Shown here piece by piece: positions 16,748 through 24,157 of a DNA stretch of 64,000 bases. The position numbers were made by a program, and so were the translations under genes. Numbering within the stretch: the stretch's first letter is position 1; each line of letters starts with the position of its first letter. Source of the DNA: Asticcacaulis tiandongensis. Its GTDB lineage: Bacteria; Pseudomonadota; Alphaproteobacteria; Caulobacterales; Caulobacteraceae. Location: assembly GCF_006475605.1 (NCBI RefSeq), contig NZ_SSBC01000019.1, positions 186,001-250,000 on the forward strand, in the 5' to 3' direction. The notes beneath the pieces are model-generated. The model had not been told where the DNA came from, searched no databases, and worked only from the letters and a program-made list of their open reading frames with translations.

Positions 16748-17206
16748 ATGATTACGGTGCCTTATTTTTTAGGCAAAAAGAGTGCTGGTGTGCGCAAGGT
16801 TATTTTGGCGGGCGCATTTGGCATGCTGATGGCGGGTTCGGCCACGGCTCAGGATCTCACCTACAAGCCTATCAGTCCAACATTTGGTGGCAATCCGTTT
16901 AATTCCGCACACCTTCTGGGTGTGGCGGGTGCGCAAAACGATTACAAAGACCCAAGCGTCAGCAACAGCAACAGTCAGGGCGACCTGTTCTCACGCCAGT
17001 TGCAGTCGCGCCTGTTGTCGGCGTTTTCTTCGCAGATCACCAACGCTATCTTCGGGGAAAACCCTCAGGAAAGCGGTACGTTTACTTTGGGGGATCAGAC
17101 GGTCAGTTTTAACCGCGATCTCGAAAACGTGAACATCTCGATTATCAATAATGCGACCGGTGAGATCACCAACATCGTCGTGCCTCTGTTTCTAGAGGTA
17201 TACTGA
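16748..17206 (+). CDS. csgF: Curli assembly factor CsgF
   Basis: CsgF caps the CsgG pore at the cell surface and helps place the nucleator. The 152-residue precursor has a signal peptide after a charged stretch (cleavage near ATAQ, about residue 35). The mature N-terminus contains the family hallmark TFGGNPFNSAHLLGVAGAQN, which in E. coli CsgF inserts into the CsgG constriction. A linker and a C-terminal beta-rich part (FTLGDQTVSFNRDLENVNIS) follow as usual. GAGGGG lies 8 bases before the ATG. The stop overlaps the csgG start (TGATG), so translation is coupled. Confidence 0.95.
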   Translation: MITVPYFLGKKSAGVRKVILAGAFGMLMAGSATAQDLTYKPISPTFGGNPFNSAHLLGVAGAQNDYKDPSVSNSNSQGDLFSRQLQSRLLSAFSSQITNAIFGENPQESGTFTLGDQTVSFNRDLENVNISIINNATGEITNIVVPLFLEVY

Positions 17207-18243
17207 TGCGCAGGATTGCTATGTCTTTGGCCGCTGCCCTTATGGTCAGCGCGTGCACAACGGTGCCTCAAGGCGGCGTGGAGCGTAATCGTCTTCATGC
17301 CCTGCCGACCTTTCAGCAAACCACCCCCAGCCAACAGGCTTTGTTTGAGTTGCCCGGGCCTGCGCGCCCTGTGGCCGTCGCGGTTTACGGCTTTACTGAC
17401 CAGACCGGTCAGTTTCGTCCTTCCGAGACCGGACAGACCCTGTCGCGAGCGGTCAGTCAGGGCGGTTCGTCCATCCTGATGAAGGCGCTTCAGGATGCAG
17501 GACGCCGGAGCTGGTTCACCATTGTTGAGCGTGAGCAGATCGGTCACCTGCTCAATGAGCGGCAGATCATCCGCGAAATGCGCGAGCGCTATCTCGGTGA
17601 GCGCAATATCAACCCCGAAGCCTTGCCGTCACTCCTGTTTGCGGGTGTGATTCTGGAGGGCGGGATTATTGGTTACGATACCAACACCATTACCGGCGGA
17701 GCCGGTGCGGGTTTCCTCGGGATCAGTGGACGTACGGAATATCGTCAGGATGTGGTGACGGTTTATCTTCGTGCCGTTTCGGTACGTACGGGTGAAGTGC
17801 TCACGACCGTAACGGCCAGCAAGACGATTGCCTCCTATGCCCTGGGTGGCGGGGCTTTCCGTTATGTTGGTTACAAAGAATTGCTTGAGGCCGAGGTCGG
17901 TATGACGACCAATGAGCCTGATCTGCTGGCCTTGCAGCAGGCGACCGAAAAGGCCGTCTATGCGCTGGTGATGGAAGGGGTTGATCTGAACCTTTGGGGG
18001 TTCAGTGATCCGGATGCCGGATGGCCCTATCTGTGGCGCTACCGTTCCGAACGGGATGGTGTGTTCACAGCGGATCAGGTGGCGGCTGCCAATGCGCGCA
18101 TACAGGATGCGCAGCGTCAACCACCAAGCAAAAAAGATAAGCCTCAGATTGATACGCCGCCGCCTGCGGGTAACCGCGTGGGTGCTGTCAATCGTCTGTT
18201 GCCGTCGGCCGTTACCGGCGCGCGGCCTCAGGCAGGTGGTTAA
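17206..18243 (+). CDS. csgG: Curli secretion channel lipoprotein CsgG
   Basis: Nonameric outer-membrane channel for curlins. The 345-residue precursor has a lipoprotein signal with lipobox VSAC (Cys17). The conserved CsgG core runs from about 55 to 275: VYGFTDQTGQFRP, FTIVEREQIGHLLNERQIIR, EGGIIGYDTN and YKELLEAEVGMTTNEP. Two oddities appear. The loop after TGQF, which in E. coli carries the Tyr-Asn-Phe constriction residues, here reads RPSETGQTLSRAVSQ without those aromatics. There is also a Pro-rich C-terminal extension of about 60 residues beyond the E. coli end. It starts on the csgF stop codon. Confidence 0.96.
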   Translation: MRRIAMSLAAALMVSACTTVPQGGVERNRLHALPTFQQTTPSQQALFELPGPARPVAVAVYGFTDQTGQFRPSETGQTLSRAVSQGGSSILMKALQDAGRRSWFTIVEREQIGHLLNERQIIREMRERYLGERNINPEALPSLLFAGVILEGGIIGYDTNTITGGAGAGFLGISGRTEYRQDVVTVYLRAVSVRTGEVLTTVTASKTIASYALGGGAFRYVGYKELLEAEVGMTTNEPDLLALQQATEKAVYALVMEGVDLNLWGFSDPDAGWPYLWRYRSERDGVFTADQVAAANARIQDAQRQPPSKKDKPQIDTPPPAGNRVGAVNRLLPSAVTGARPQAGG

Positions 18244-18394
18244 GGGTTCGTCTTTGCAGGTTGTGCGCTTGTTGCGCGGCCAGAGTGAAGTCGGAAGTAT
18301 AAGTAGAGTTCGAGTAAAGCGTTGAGGGGGACGTAAACGAACCAAGCTATTGCGTAAGCGTTCGTTGTCAGAGTTTGCCAATTGATCTGTTCTT

Positions 18395-18427
18395 TTGGCG
18401 TCAACTGTATTTCGTTGTGAAATACAG
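18395..18427 (+). promoter_or_regulatory. Candidate promoter and overlapping operator of the giant curlin gene
   Basis: TTGGCG (18395-18400), a 17-base spacer and TGAAAT (18418-18423) form a plausible promoter. A perfect 9-bp inverted repeat CTGTATTTC-gttgt-GAAATACAG (18405-18427) covers the spacer and the -10, as expected for a repressor site. It could instead fold as a stem-loop if transcription starts upstream. Confidence 0.45.
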
Positions 18428-18466
18428 ATCAGGATTTCTTTGTCTAAAACATTGGGAGCTATCTTT

Positions 18467-21463
18467 ATGAAACGTACAATCTTAGCCACGGTTTCCGTGG
18501 CGGCGCTTCTGGCGGCTGGTGCCGCTTCGGCGCAGAGCACGAACAGCGTATCGCTGGTTAATCAGACCGGTACGGGCGCAGAGGCTACGGTTACTCAGAC
18601 CGGTAACGATCAGGATTCTAAAATCCAGCAAGCCGGTAACCGTAACATTGCCAATGTAACCCAGGCGAACGACGGTAACACGTCGTTTGTTGAACAAAGC
18701 AACGCTAATGGTTCAGCGATCAACAACAGCGCCATTGTCAACCAGCAGGGTGCTAACAGCAGCTCTACGGTTGAACAGACGGGCCGTACCGGTCGTGCCA
18801 ACGTACAGCAGCTAGCTACGGCGGCCGGTGCTGAGAGCACTGTGACCCAATCGGGTCGTGATGAGCGCGCCAGCGTTCGCCAACTGGGCGGCGCGGCTGA
18901 ATCCACCATCACTCAGGCCACCACTGGGCCGCAAGCGGCCAATGCGGCGGTTTATCAGGATGGCGCCAGCTACTCTGAGATCAATCAAACCGGCAGCCAT
19001 AACGAAGCCAGCGTTCGTCAGGAAGGCGAAGGCAACACGTCTTTGGTTAATCAGTCCGGTCACAATGGTGCCGTGGGTGATCCGAACAACAACTATGGTG
19101 ATGTTGAGCCTATTTCTCAGCTTGGCGTTTATCAGGTTGGTAATGACAACGACTCGACGATCAATCAGTCGGCTCGTGACAATACGGCTGATGTGGTCCA
19201 GACGGGTGATTTCAACTTCTCGGATATCAATCAGTCCGGTGACCGCGCTGAAGCGGAACTGACGCAAACTGGTAACGACAACGACTCGTGGATCCAGCAA
19301 AGCGGTGCAGATGCCGACGCTTCTGTACTTCAGGCGGGTAACGCCAACGCTTCGACCGTAACGCAAACGGGCGCGAATGCTGAGGCGGTTGTTGCACAAA
19401 CCAGCAACAGCAACACTTCGGTCGTTCTGCAACAGTCCGGCGCTTCTGCCAATGTTTCGCAGACCGGCAACAACTCGCTGGGTTCGCGTACCTGGAACGG
19501 CACCGACCTGCCGACTCACCCCGTCGTGGGTACGGCTGCGGGCACGTCCTATGCTAACAACGTATCTTTGATCACGCAGGACGTAAATGCTGATGGTGCT
19601 TCGGCTACTGTGGATCAGAATGGGGCGCTGAACCGTTCGAACATTGTTCAAAGCGCAGCGGCTGAAGCCGATGTGACGCAAACCGGCACCTACAACACCT
19701 CAGTTGTGGATCAGGATGCGGATGGTCAATACGCTGAAGTAAACCAAGGTGGTTCTTTCGGTCGTAACGCTTCGCGTATCGAGCAGAATGCGGGCGCAGC
19801 CGGTGCTGAGGCCTATGTCTCACAAACCGGTCAGCAAATCCGCGATCCGAATGCGCCGACCAACACCTCGCTGATTGAGCAAAATGCTACGGCCTTTGCT
19901 TCGGTGAACCAAACCGGTGACCAGAACCACTCGAACATCGCTCAGCACAATGTTTCGGAAGCTTTCGTAACGCAAAACGGTGCAGGTAACGATTCCGACG
20001 TGTTCCAGGGCCCCGGTGGCGCTCTGGTCAGCGCGACGGTTGATCAGAACGGTAATGACAACAAATCAGACGTCTGGCAATCAGGTAACGGTGCGCTGGC
20101 CGATATAGACCAGACCGGTAATGACAACCTTTCGGCTATCCACAGACAAACCGGCAATGGCGTAGTCGCCAATGTTGATCAGACCGGCGACGACAACCGT
20201 TCAAACATTGATCAAACCGGTAATCTGGCGGCTTTCTCGGTTGAACAGACCGGTGATAACAACCAGTCTTACACCACGCAATCCGGTAACGCTGTAGCCG
20301 CTTCGGTTGAACAAACCGGTGACGACAACGAGTCTTATGTTGATCAGCTCGTTCCGGCTAACGGTGCGCTGGCCTCTGTTACGCAGAATGGTGACGACAA
20401 CTATTCCAAGGTCACGCAGCAGGGTAACCTGACGGCAGCTGCCGTTTCACAAACCGGCACCGACAATGGTTCGACTGTGACGCAAACCGGCAATCTCGCT
20501 GACGCTGAAGTTACGCAAAACGGTGACAACAACGGTTCGACTGTGACGCAATCGGGAACGGGTGTGGTAGCAACCGTTGATCAAAGCGGTTCGCTGCATA
20601 CTTCGGACGTTCTGCAAACCTCGGCAACCAATGTCGCTTCGGTTACCCAGTCGGGTACTGACAACGACTCGAAGGTTGACCAGGGTGGCGGTCTGTTCGG
20701 TGTTGGTTTGCACAATGCGACGGTAGAGCAGCACGGTGATGCGGGTATGTCCCAGATCACGCAACGGGGTTCGGCTCAGACGGCCTTTGTTACCCAGCTT
20801 GCAGGGGGTTCGGCTAACGAATCCGTCATCAATCAGGGTGCAAACGGAACGGGCTTCCTTGGCATGAGCGGTCTCGGCAGTGCACAGGAAGCGATTGTGT
20901 CGCAAGGTGGTGTCAGCGATTATTCGTCGATCACACAACGTGGCACCAACCAGTATGCTGATGTCACCCAAAACGGCAGCGACAACGAGTCGTTCATCTC
21001 ACAAGGTAACAACTCAGGTCGTGATCATGACGCGGTGGTTGTACAGACGGGCGCTAACGGCAAGTCCGACATTGAGCAACTGGGTCGTAACCAGTATGCC
21101 AGCCTGACCCAGGGTGGTACGTCCAATGACTCGACCATTGATCAGAATGGCCGTGACCACAGCGCTACTGTAACGCAAGGCGGCGCAGACAATGTTTCGC
21201 TTGTCAGCCAACTTGGCACGGGTAACACGGTTCTGGCTTCGCAAACCGGTAACGGAAATAACAATACCGGTGTTGCCGGTGCAGGTATCTTCCAGAACGG
21301 TGTAAGCCTGTCGGCAACGCTGAACCAGGAAGGCAGCAGCAACTGGTCGCTGATCTCTCAGACCGGTACAGGCAACAGTGCTACCAACAACCAGCTGGGT
21401 AATGGCAATACGTCTACCATTACTCAAGGTGGTTCGGCTAACACCGCACTGGTTAACCAGTAA
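18467..21463 (+). CDS. csgA: Giant curlin-repeat protein, probable major curli subunit
   Basis: A 998-residue secreted amyloid-type protein. The signal peptide ends near AASAQ (residue 23). Nearly the whole mature chain is built of 11-residue curlin half-repeats of the form AxVxQTGxxNx alternating with SxIxQxGxxNx; I count about 80 by eye, that is about 40 strand-turn-strand units. E. coli CsgA has five such units in 151 residues. Non-repeat inserts occur near residues 205-220 and 340-365. The chain is rich in Gln, Asn, Gly, Ser and Thr, with few charged residues and no Cys after the signal. The ATG follows GGGAG at 8 bases; an earlier TTG in frame is rejected. It lies between csgG and csgB. 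Confidence 0.92.
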   Translation: MKRTILATVSVAALLAAGAASAQSTNSVSLVNQTGTGAEATVTQTGNDQDSKIQQAGNRNIANVTQANDGNTSFVEQSNANGSAINNSAIVNQQGANSSSTVEQTGRTGRANVQQLATAAGAESTVTQSGRDERASVRQLGGAAESTITQATTGPQAANAAVYQDGASYSEINQTGSHNEASVRQEGEGNTSLVNQSGHNGAVGDPNNNYGDVEPISQLGVYQVGNDNDSTINQSARDNTADVVQTGDFNFSDINQSGDRAEAELTQTGNDNDSWIQQSGADADASVLQAGNANASTVTQTGANAEAVVAQTSNSNTSVVLQQSGASANVSQTGNNSLGSRTWNGTDLPTHPVVGTAAGTSYANNVSLITQDVNADGASATVDQNGALNRSNIVQSAAAEADVTQTGTYNTSVVDQDADGQYAEVNQGGSFGRNASRIEQNAGAAGAEAYVSQTGQQIRDPNAPTNTSLIEQNATAFASVNQTGDQNHSNIAQHNVSEAFVTQNGAGNDSDVFQGPGGALVSATVDQNGNDNKSDVWQSGNGALADIDQTGNDNLSAIHRQTGNGVVANVDQTGDDNRSNIDQTGNLAAFSVEQTGDNNQSYTTQSGNAVAASVEQTGDDNESYVDQLVPANGALASVTQNGDDNYSKVTQQGNLTAAAVSQTGTDNGSTVTQTGNLADAEVTQNGDNNGSTVTQSGTGVVATVDQSGSLHTSDVLQTSATNVASVTQSGTDNDSKVDQGGGLFGVGLHNATVEQHGDAGMSQITQRGSAQTAFVTQLAGGSANESVINQGANGTGFLGMSGLGSAQEAIVSQGGVSDYSSITQRGTNQYADVTQNGSDNESFISQGNNSGRDHDAVVVQTGANGKSDIEQLGRNQYASLTQGGTSNDSTIDQNGRDHSATVTQGGADNVSLVSQLGTGNTVLASQTGNGNNNTGVAGAGIFQNGVSLSATLNQEGSSNWSLISQTGTGNSATNNQLGNGNTSTITQGGSANTALVNQ

Positions 21464-21470
21464 GTGTAAA

Positions 21471-21510
21471 GGGCCGGTATGTCAGGGGCTTGCCTCTGGA
21501 CTATCGGCCC
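21471..21510 (+). terminator. Hairpin between the two curlin genes
   Basis: GGGCCG (21471-21476) pairs with CGGCCC (21505-21510), enclosing CAGGGG/CCTCTG near-complements. There is no T-run. It may stabilise or attenuate the message between the major and minor curlin genes. Confidence 0.4.
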
Positions 21511-21646
21511 GGACTATCGGGGGCGCTGGCCGATGCGGCTGGCGTTCCCTCTTTTCATTTTCAGATACTTGTATGTCACCATGTTCACGCTGGCCGGTTT
21601 GTGGTAAACCGGATAGGGTGTGGGCATACGAACAAAGAGAATTATA

Positions 21647-22219
21647 ATGCGACACAGGTTGATCATGACCGCGGCCTTACTGCTGATGCCTTTGGGCACG
21701 CAGGTCGCCGCCGCCGATAACGGGGTTTATATCACTCAGGTTGGAGACGCCGTGGCGGCGTCACCCGCGGGTGGAAGCGCTTCGGTTGTCACACAAGCGG
21801 GTGAGCGTAATTATGGACAGGTGGATCAGAAATCTGCCGGTCAGATTGGTGTGGTGGCGCAGGCCGGTATTGAAAACTATGCCAGCCTGAGCCAGTCGGG
21901 CGGGGTTGAGGGCAACCTCGCGCTGGTTTTGCAGAATGGCGTGGGTAATCAGACGACGCTTGAGCAGAACGCCAGTACCTTGAGCAACAACGCAACGATT
22001 GTGCAGAATGGTGCGGGCAATGTGGCCTCGCTGGCGCAGAATGGCGATCAGAATTCGGCGCTTATGGTGCAGAACGGCGACAACAACCTGATGCAGGTCG
22101 CGCAAAACGGCGATAATAATAATATCGTATGGACCCAGACGGGGTCCAATCTGGCGCAGCCCAAGGTCGAAATGGTTGGAAACCAGACGCTTTCAATTCA
22201 TCAGTTAGGCTTCAAATGA
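21647..22219 (+). CDS. csgB: CsgB-like minor curlin (probable nucleator)
   Basis: A 190-residue secreted protein. The signal peptide ends near VAAAD (about residue 23). About 12 curlin half-repeats follow (ASVVTQAGERNY, ASLAQNGDQNS, LMQVAQNGDNN), less regular than the giant curlin, with an early Lys (QVDQKSAGQ) and a C-terminus ending HQLGFK, whose basic residue recalls CsgB. Nucleator function is inferred from size, divergence and position. The start at 21647 (MRHRLIMTAALLLM) has AAAGAGA before it. Its stop overlaps the next start (ATGA), so the two are coupled. Confidence 0.85.
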   Translation: MRHRLIMTAALLLMPLGTQVAAADNGVYITQVGDAVAASPAGGSASVVTQAGERNYGQVDQKSAGQIGVVAQAGIENYASLSQSGGVEGNLALVLQNGVGNQTTLEQNASTLSNNATIVQNGAGNVASLAQNGDQNSALMVQNGDNNLMQVAQNGDNNNIVWTQTGSNLAQPKVEMVGNQTLSIHQLGFK

Positions 22220-22902
22220 CCGGTTCTGCCTCTCTTTTACTGCTGATGCTGCTGAGCGCGCAACAAGGGGGGGCGGTGTCTGGGAATGCCGGTGCCGAAA
22301 GGGTTGGCGTCGAGCAACTGGGTACGGGGCAGCGAACGGATGTGGTCGGTTCCGAGCAGATCACGACGCGATCACGTGAGGTTCCAGCGGCGCCTGTGGT
22401 TATTCGCAGCAGCGCCTCCAGTCAGTTAACCGAGGGTAAGCCACAGGTGAACACCTCACAGTTAACCTCAGATAAGCCGACGGCTGATGCGCCGGTTTCG
22501 GGATCTACGACCAAACAGGGACGTAATGTGCGCGCAGAGATTCTGCGTGGGGACGACCGGTGTGATCCGCAAAACAGCGCAGAACGTGACGAGGCCTGTG
22601 ATCGGGTAATCGAGACGCGTTCGGCTGAGTTTTCCGCGCCGGATGTTCAGCCGCTTTCGCCGGAGCAGAACCTTATGGTCAGGCAGCAATCGCTGGCGGA
22701 TTCCGGACGCGATCTGAATTCGGCTACGCGACGACTGGCCAATGGCGAGATTGATTCCTCCAATGCGCATCTGGCGGTTTCGGCCATGGCGCTGGTGCCG
22801 CCCAAGCCTGCGGAAGAGGAAAAGCCGGGGCAGGATATGTCGGCGAATGACGCTATCGTTTCGGCCATAGTCAGTGGCATGCAGGGCACGCCCTATCAGT
22901 AA
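22216..22902 (+). CDS. Unknown secreted protein of the curli operon
   Basis: A 228-residue protein starting at the ATGA overlap with csgB. Residues 4-20 form a short hydrophobic signal (ASLLLLMLLSAQQGGA), followed by one curlin-like motif (RVGVEQLGTGQRTDVVGSEQ). A polar Ser/Thr-rich linker leads to a two-Cys module, DRCDPQNSAERDEACDRVIE (about residues 114-133), that could form one disulphide in the periplasm. A helical tail follows. I do not recognise a family. Its translational coupling to csgB, its place before csgH and its curlin-like element point to an accessory role in curli assembly, perhaps an adaptor or a third subunit; this is inference. Confidence 0.8.
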   Translation: MTGSASLLLLMLLSAQQGGAVSGNAGAERVGVEQLGTGQRTDVVGSEQITTRSREVPAAPVVIRSSASSQLTEGKPQVNTSQLTSDKPTADAPVSGSTTKQGRNVRAEILRGDDRCDPQNSAERDEACDRVIETRSAEFSAPDVQPLSPEQNLMVRQQSLADSGRDLNSATRRLANGEIDSSNAHLAVSAMALVPPKPAEEEKPGQDMSANDAIVSAIVSGMQGTPYQ

Positions 22903-22919
22903 TCTAAGTGGAGACGCGG

Positions 22920-23222
22920 ATGGATGCGAATGTCAATGCCCATCTGGAGATGGTGCAGGCCGAGCGGGGCGTGGCTGTAAGCGCCTATGTGGCGTCACCT
23001 GAAACCAGGCCGGTGCGCTGGAAGCTGGAACTGAAGTCGCAGAGTGCCGGCGGCAGCAATAATATCGCGCAGGGCGGTGTGGTGGCAGGCGAAAAGACTA
23101 GCCCCGTCAGCTCCGTTGTGGTGACGCAAGGCAGCCGTGGAACCGTGACGCTGCTGGTTTACGAGGGTGAGCAGGTCGTGGCGCGTGATGAAATCGTATT
23201 TGGTGAGCCGTCGGGCGGTTAG
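22920..23222 (+). CDS. csgH: Curli assembly inhibitor/chaperone CsgH (alphaproteobacterial CsgC equivalent)
   Basis: CsgH is a small immunoglobulin-like beta-sandwich that keeps curlins from fibrillating in the periplasm. The 100-residue product has the family pattern: VRWKLELKSQSAGGSNNIAQ, then GGVVAGEKTSPVSSVVV, then TVTLLVYEGEQVVARDEIVF. The ATG at 22920 has GGAG 6 bases before it; a GTG at 22908 would add four residues. The oddity is that no signal peptide is present, and a TAA at 22905-22907 in this frame rules out a longer N-terminus, although CsgH should act in the periplasm. It ends 2 bp from a convergent glycosyltransferase. Confidence 0.82.
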   Translation: MDANVNAHLEMVQAERGVAVSAYVASPETRPVRWKLELKSQSAGGSNNIAQGGVVAGEKTSPVSSVVVTQGSRGTVTLLVYEGEQVVARDEIVFGEPSGG

Positions 23223-23224
23223 TC

Positions 23225-24118
23225 TTACAGCTTCAGGATATTATCCGGTCGGATGGTGCCCCTGATCCAGTCCTTAATGGCCAGCAGGTTGCCACTGAGC
23301 CGGCCTTTGCGGTCAACCCACGGTTCGGGTTTGAGTGAACGAGCCAGATTGGCCGCAATATTCTTAGCCATGTGCTTGTAGCCGATTGTTGGCCTTAAGG
23401 TACCCTTGCGCATCATATAGAGCGGATTGGCGATCTGGGAATAGCCCAGTTTTCTGCCTGGTGTACGACCGGAGCGTTTGGTCCCCATATGCACACCACG
23501 CAGGCGTGAACTTTTGACGATGCGTCCCGCCGGGGCCAGTTGACGCGAAAAATCGACATCTTCAAGCCAGGCATACAGGGGCAGGTTTTCATCAAAACAT
23601 TGACCATTCTGACGTACCGGCGCCATGCGAATAACCATGTTGCAGCCGTATCCATTATAGGTATCGGACAGGATATGGTCTGCGGTTTGCGGGGGTAAAT
23701 TCTGTATGATATTCAGAGCCTCGTTGTGAGACAGACCCGGGCCACAAATGCCATCCGCAGCGACTTCGCCGGTGGCAATGACGATAGAGGGGTCTTTTTC
23801 GAACAGGGCCTCGGTTTCAGCCAGAAAGTCCGGCGCAGGCAGGAAATCGTCATCGAAAAAAATGATGAGGTCAGCATCTGTTGCCGCCATAATCGTATTA
23901 CGTTGAGCGGGCAGACCTCTGGGGCCGTAAAGCACTTGTGACGGGCCGCGATAGAGGCGCAGGGCATCTTCGTCAATATCGTCGAGCTGCGCCGGACAGA
24001 CGAGAAGTGTGTTGGCCATGCGGGTCTGATTATTCAGGGAGCTAATTGTATCCGTGAGCACCTCACGTCGGCCAGCCGTGGCGATACCAATAACGATATT
24101 GAGCTTGGGGGAGGTCAT
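23225..24118 (-). CDS. Family 2 glycosyltransferase
   Basis: A 297-residue inverting GT-A enzyme. The nucleotide-sugar binding region starts IVIGIATAGRREVLTDTISS, the metal-binding motif is FFDDDFLPAPDF (about residues 93-104), and the ED acceptor motif is WLEDVDFSRQLAPAG (about 188-202). It is the last gene of a minus-strand run (glycosyltransferase 4, polymerase, flippase, this gene), 39 bp after the flippase. It probably adds one sugar of the repeat unit at the cytosolic face. Sugar specificity cannot be told. Confidence 0.9.
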   Translation of the reverse strand: MTSPKLNIVIGIATAGRREVLTDTISSLNNQTRMANTLLVCPAQLDDIDEDALRLYRGPSQVLYGPRGLPAQRNTIMAATDADLIIFFDDDFLPAPDFLAETEALFEKDPSIVIATGEVAADGICGPGLSHNEALNIIQNLPPQTADHILSDTYNGYGCNMVIRMAPVRQNGQCFDENLPLYAWLEDVDFSRQLAPAGRIVKSSRLRGVHMGTKRSGRTPGRKLGYSQIANPLYMMRKGTLRPTIGYKHMAKNIAANLARSLKPEPWVDRKGRLSGNLLAIKDWIRGTIRPDNILKL

Positions 24119-24157
24119 GAGGATTTGCGGTTTCTCAGGCGGATATACGGATAACAG

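Noticed and set aside
18467-21463. Regularly spaced repeats that could suggest a CRISPR-like or tandem DNA array
   Set aside because: The period is 33 bases in frame, repeats are imperfect at DNA level and translate to curlin strands; it is a coding repeat.
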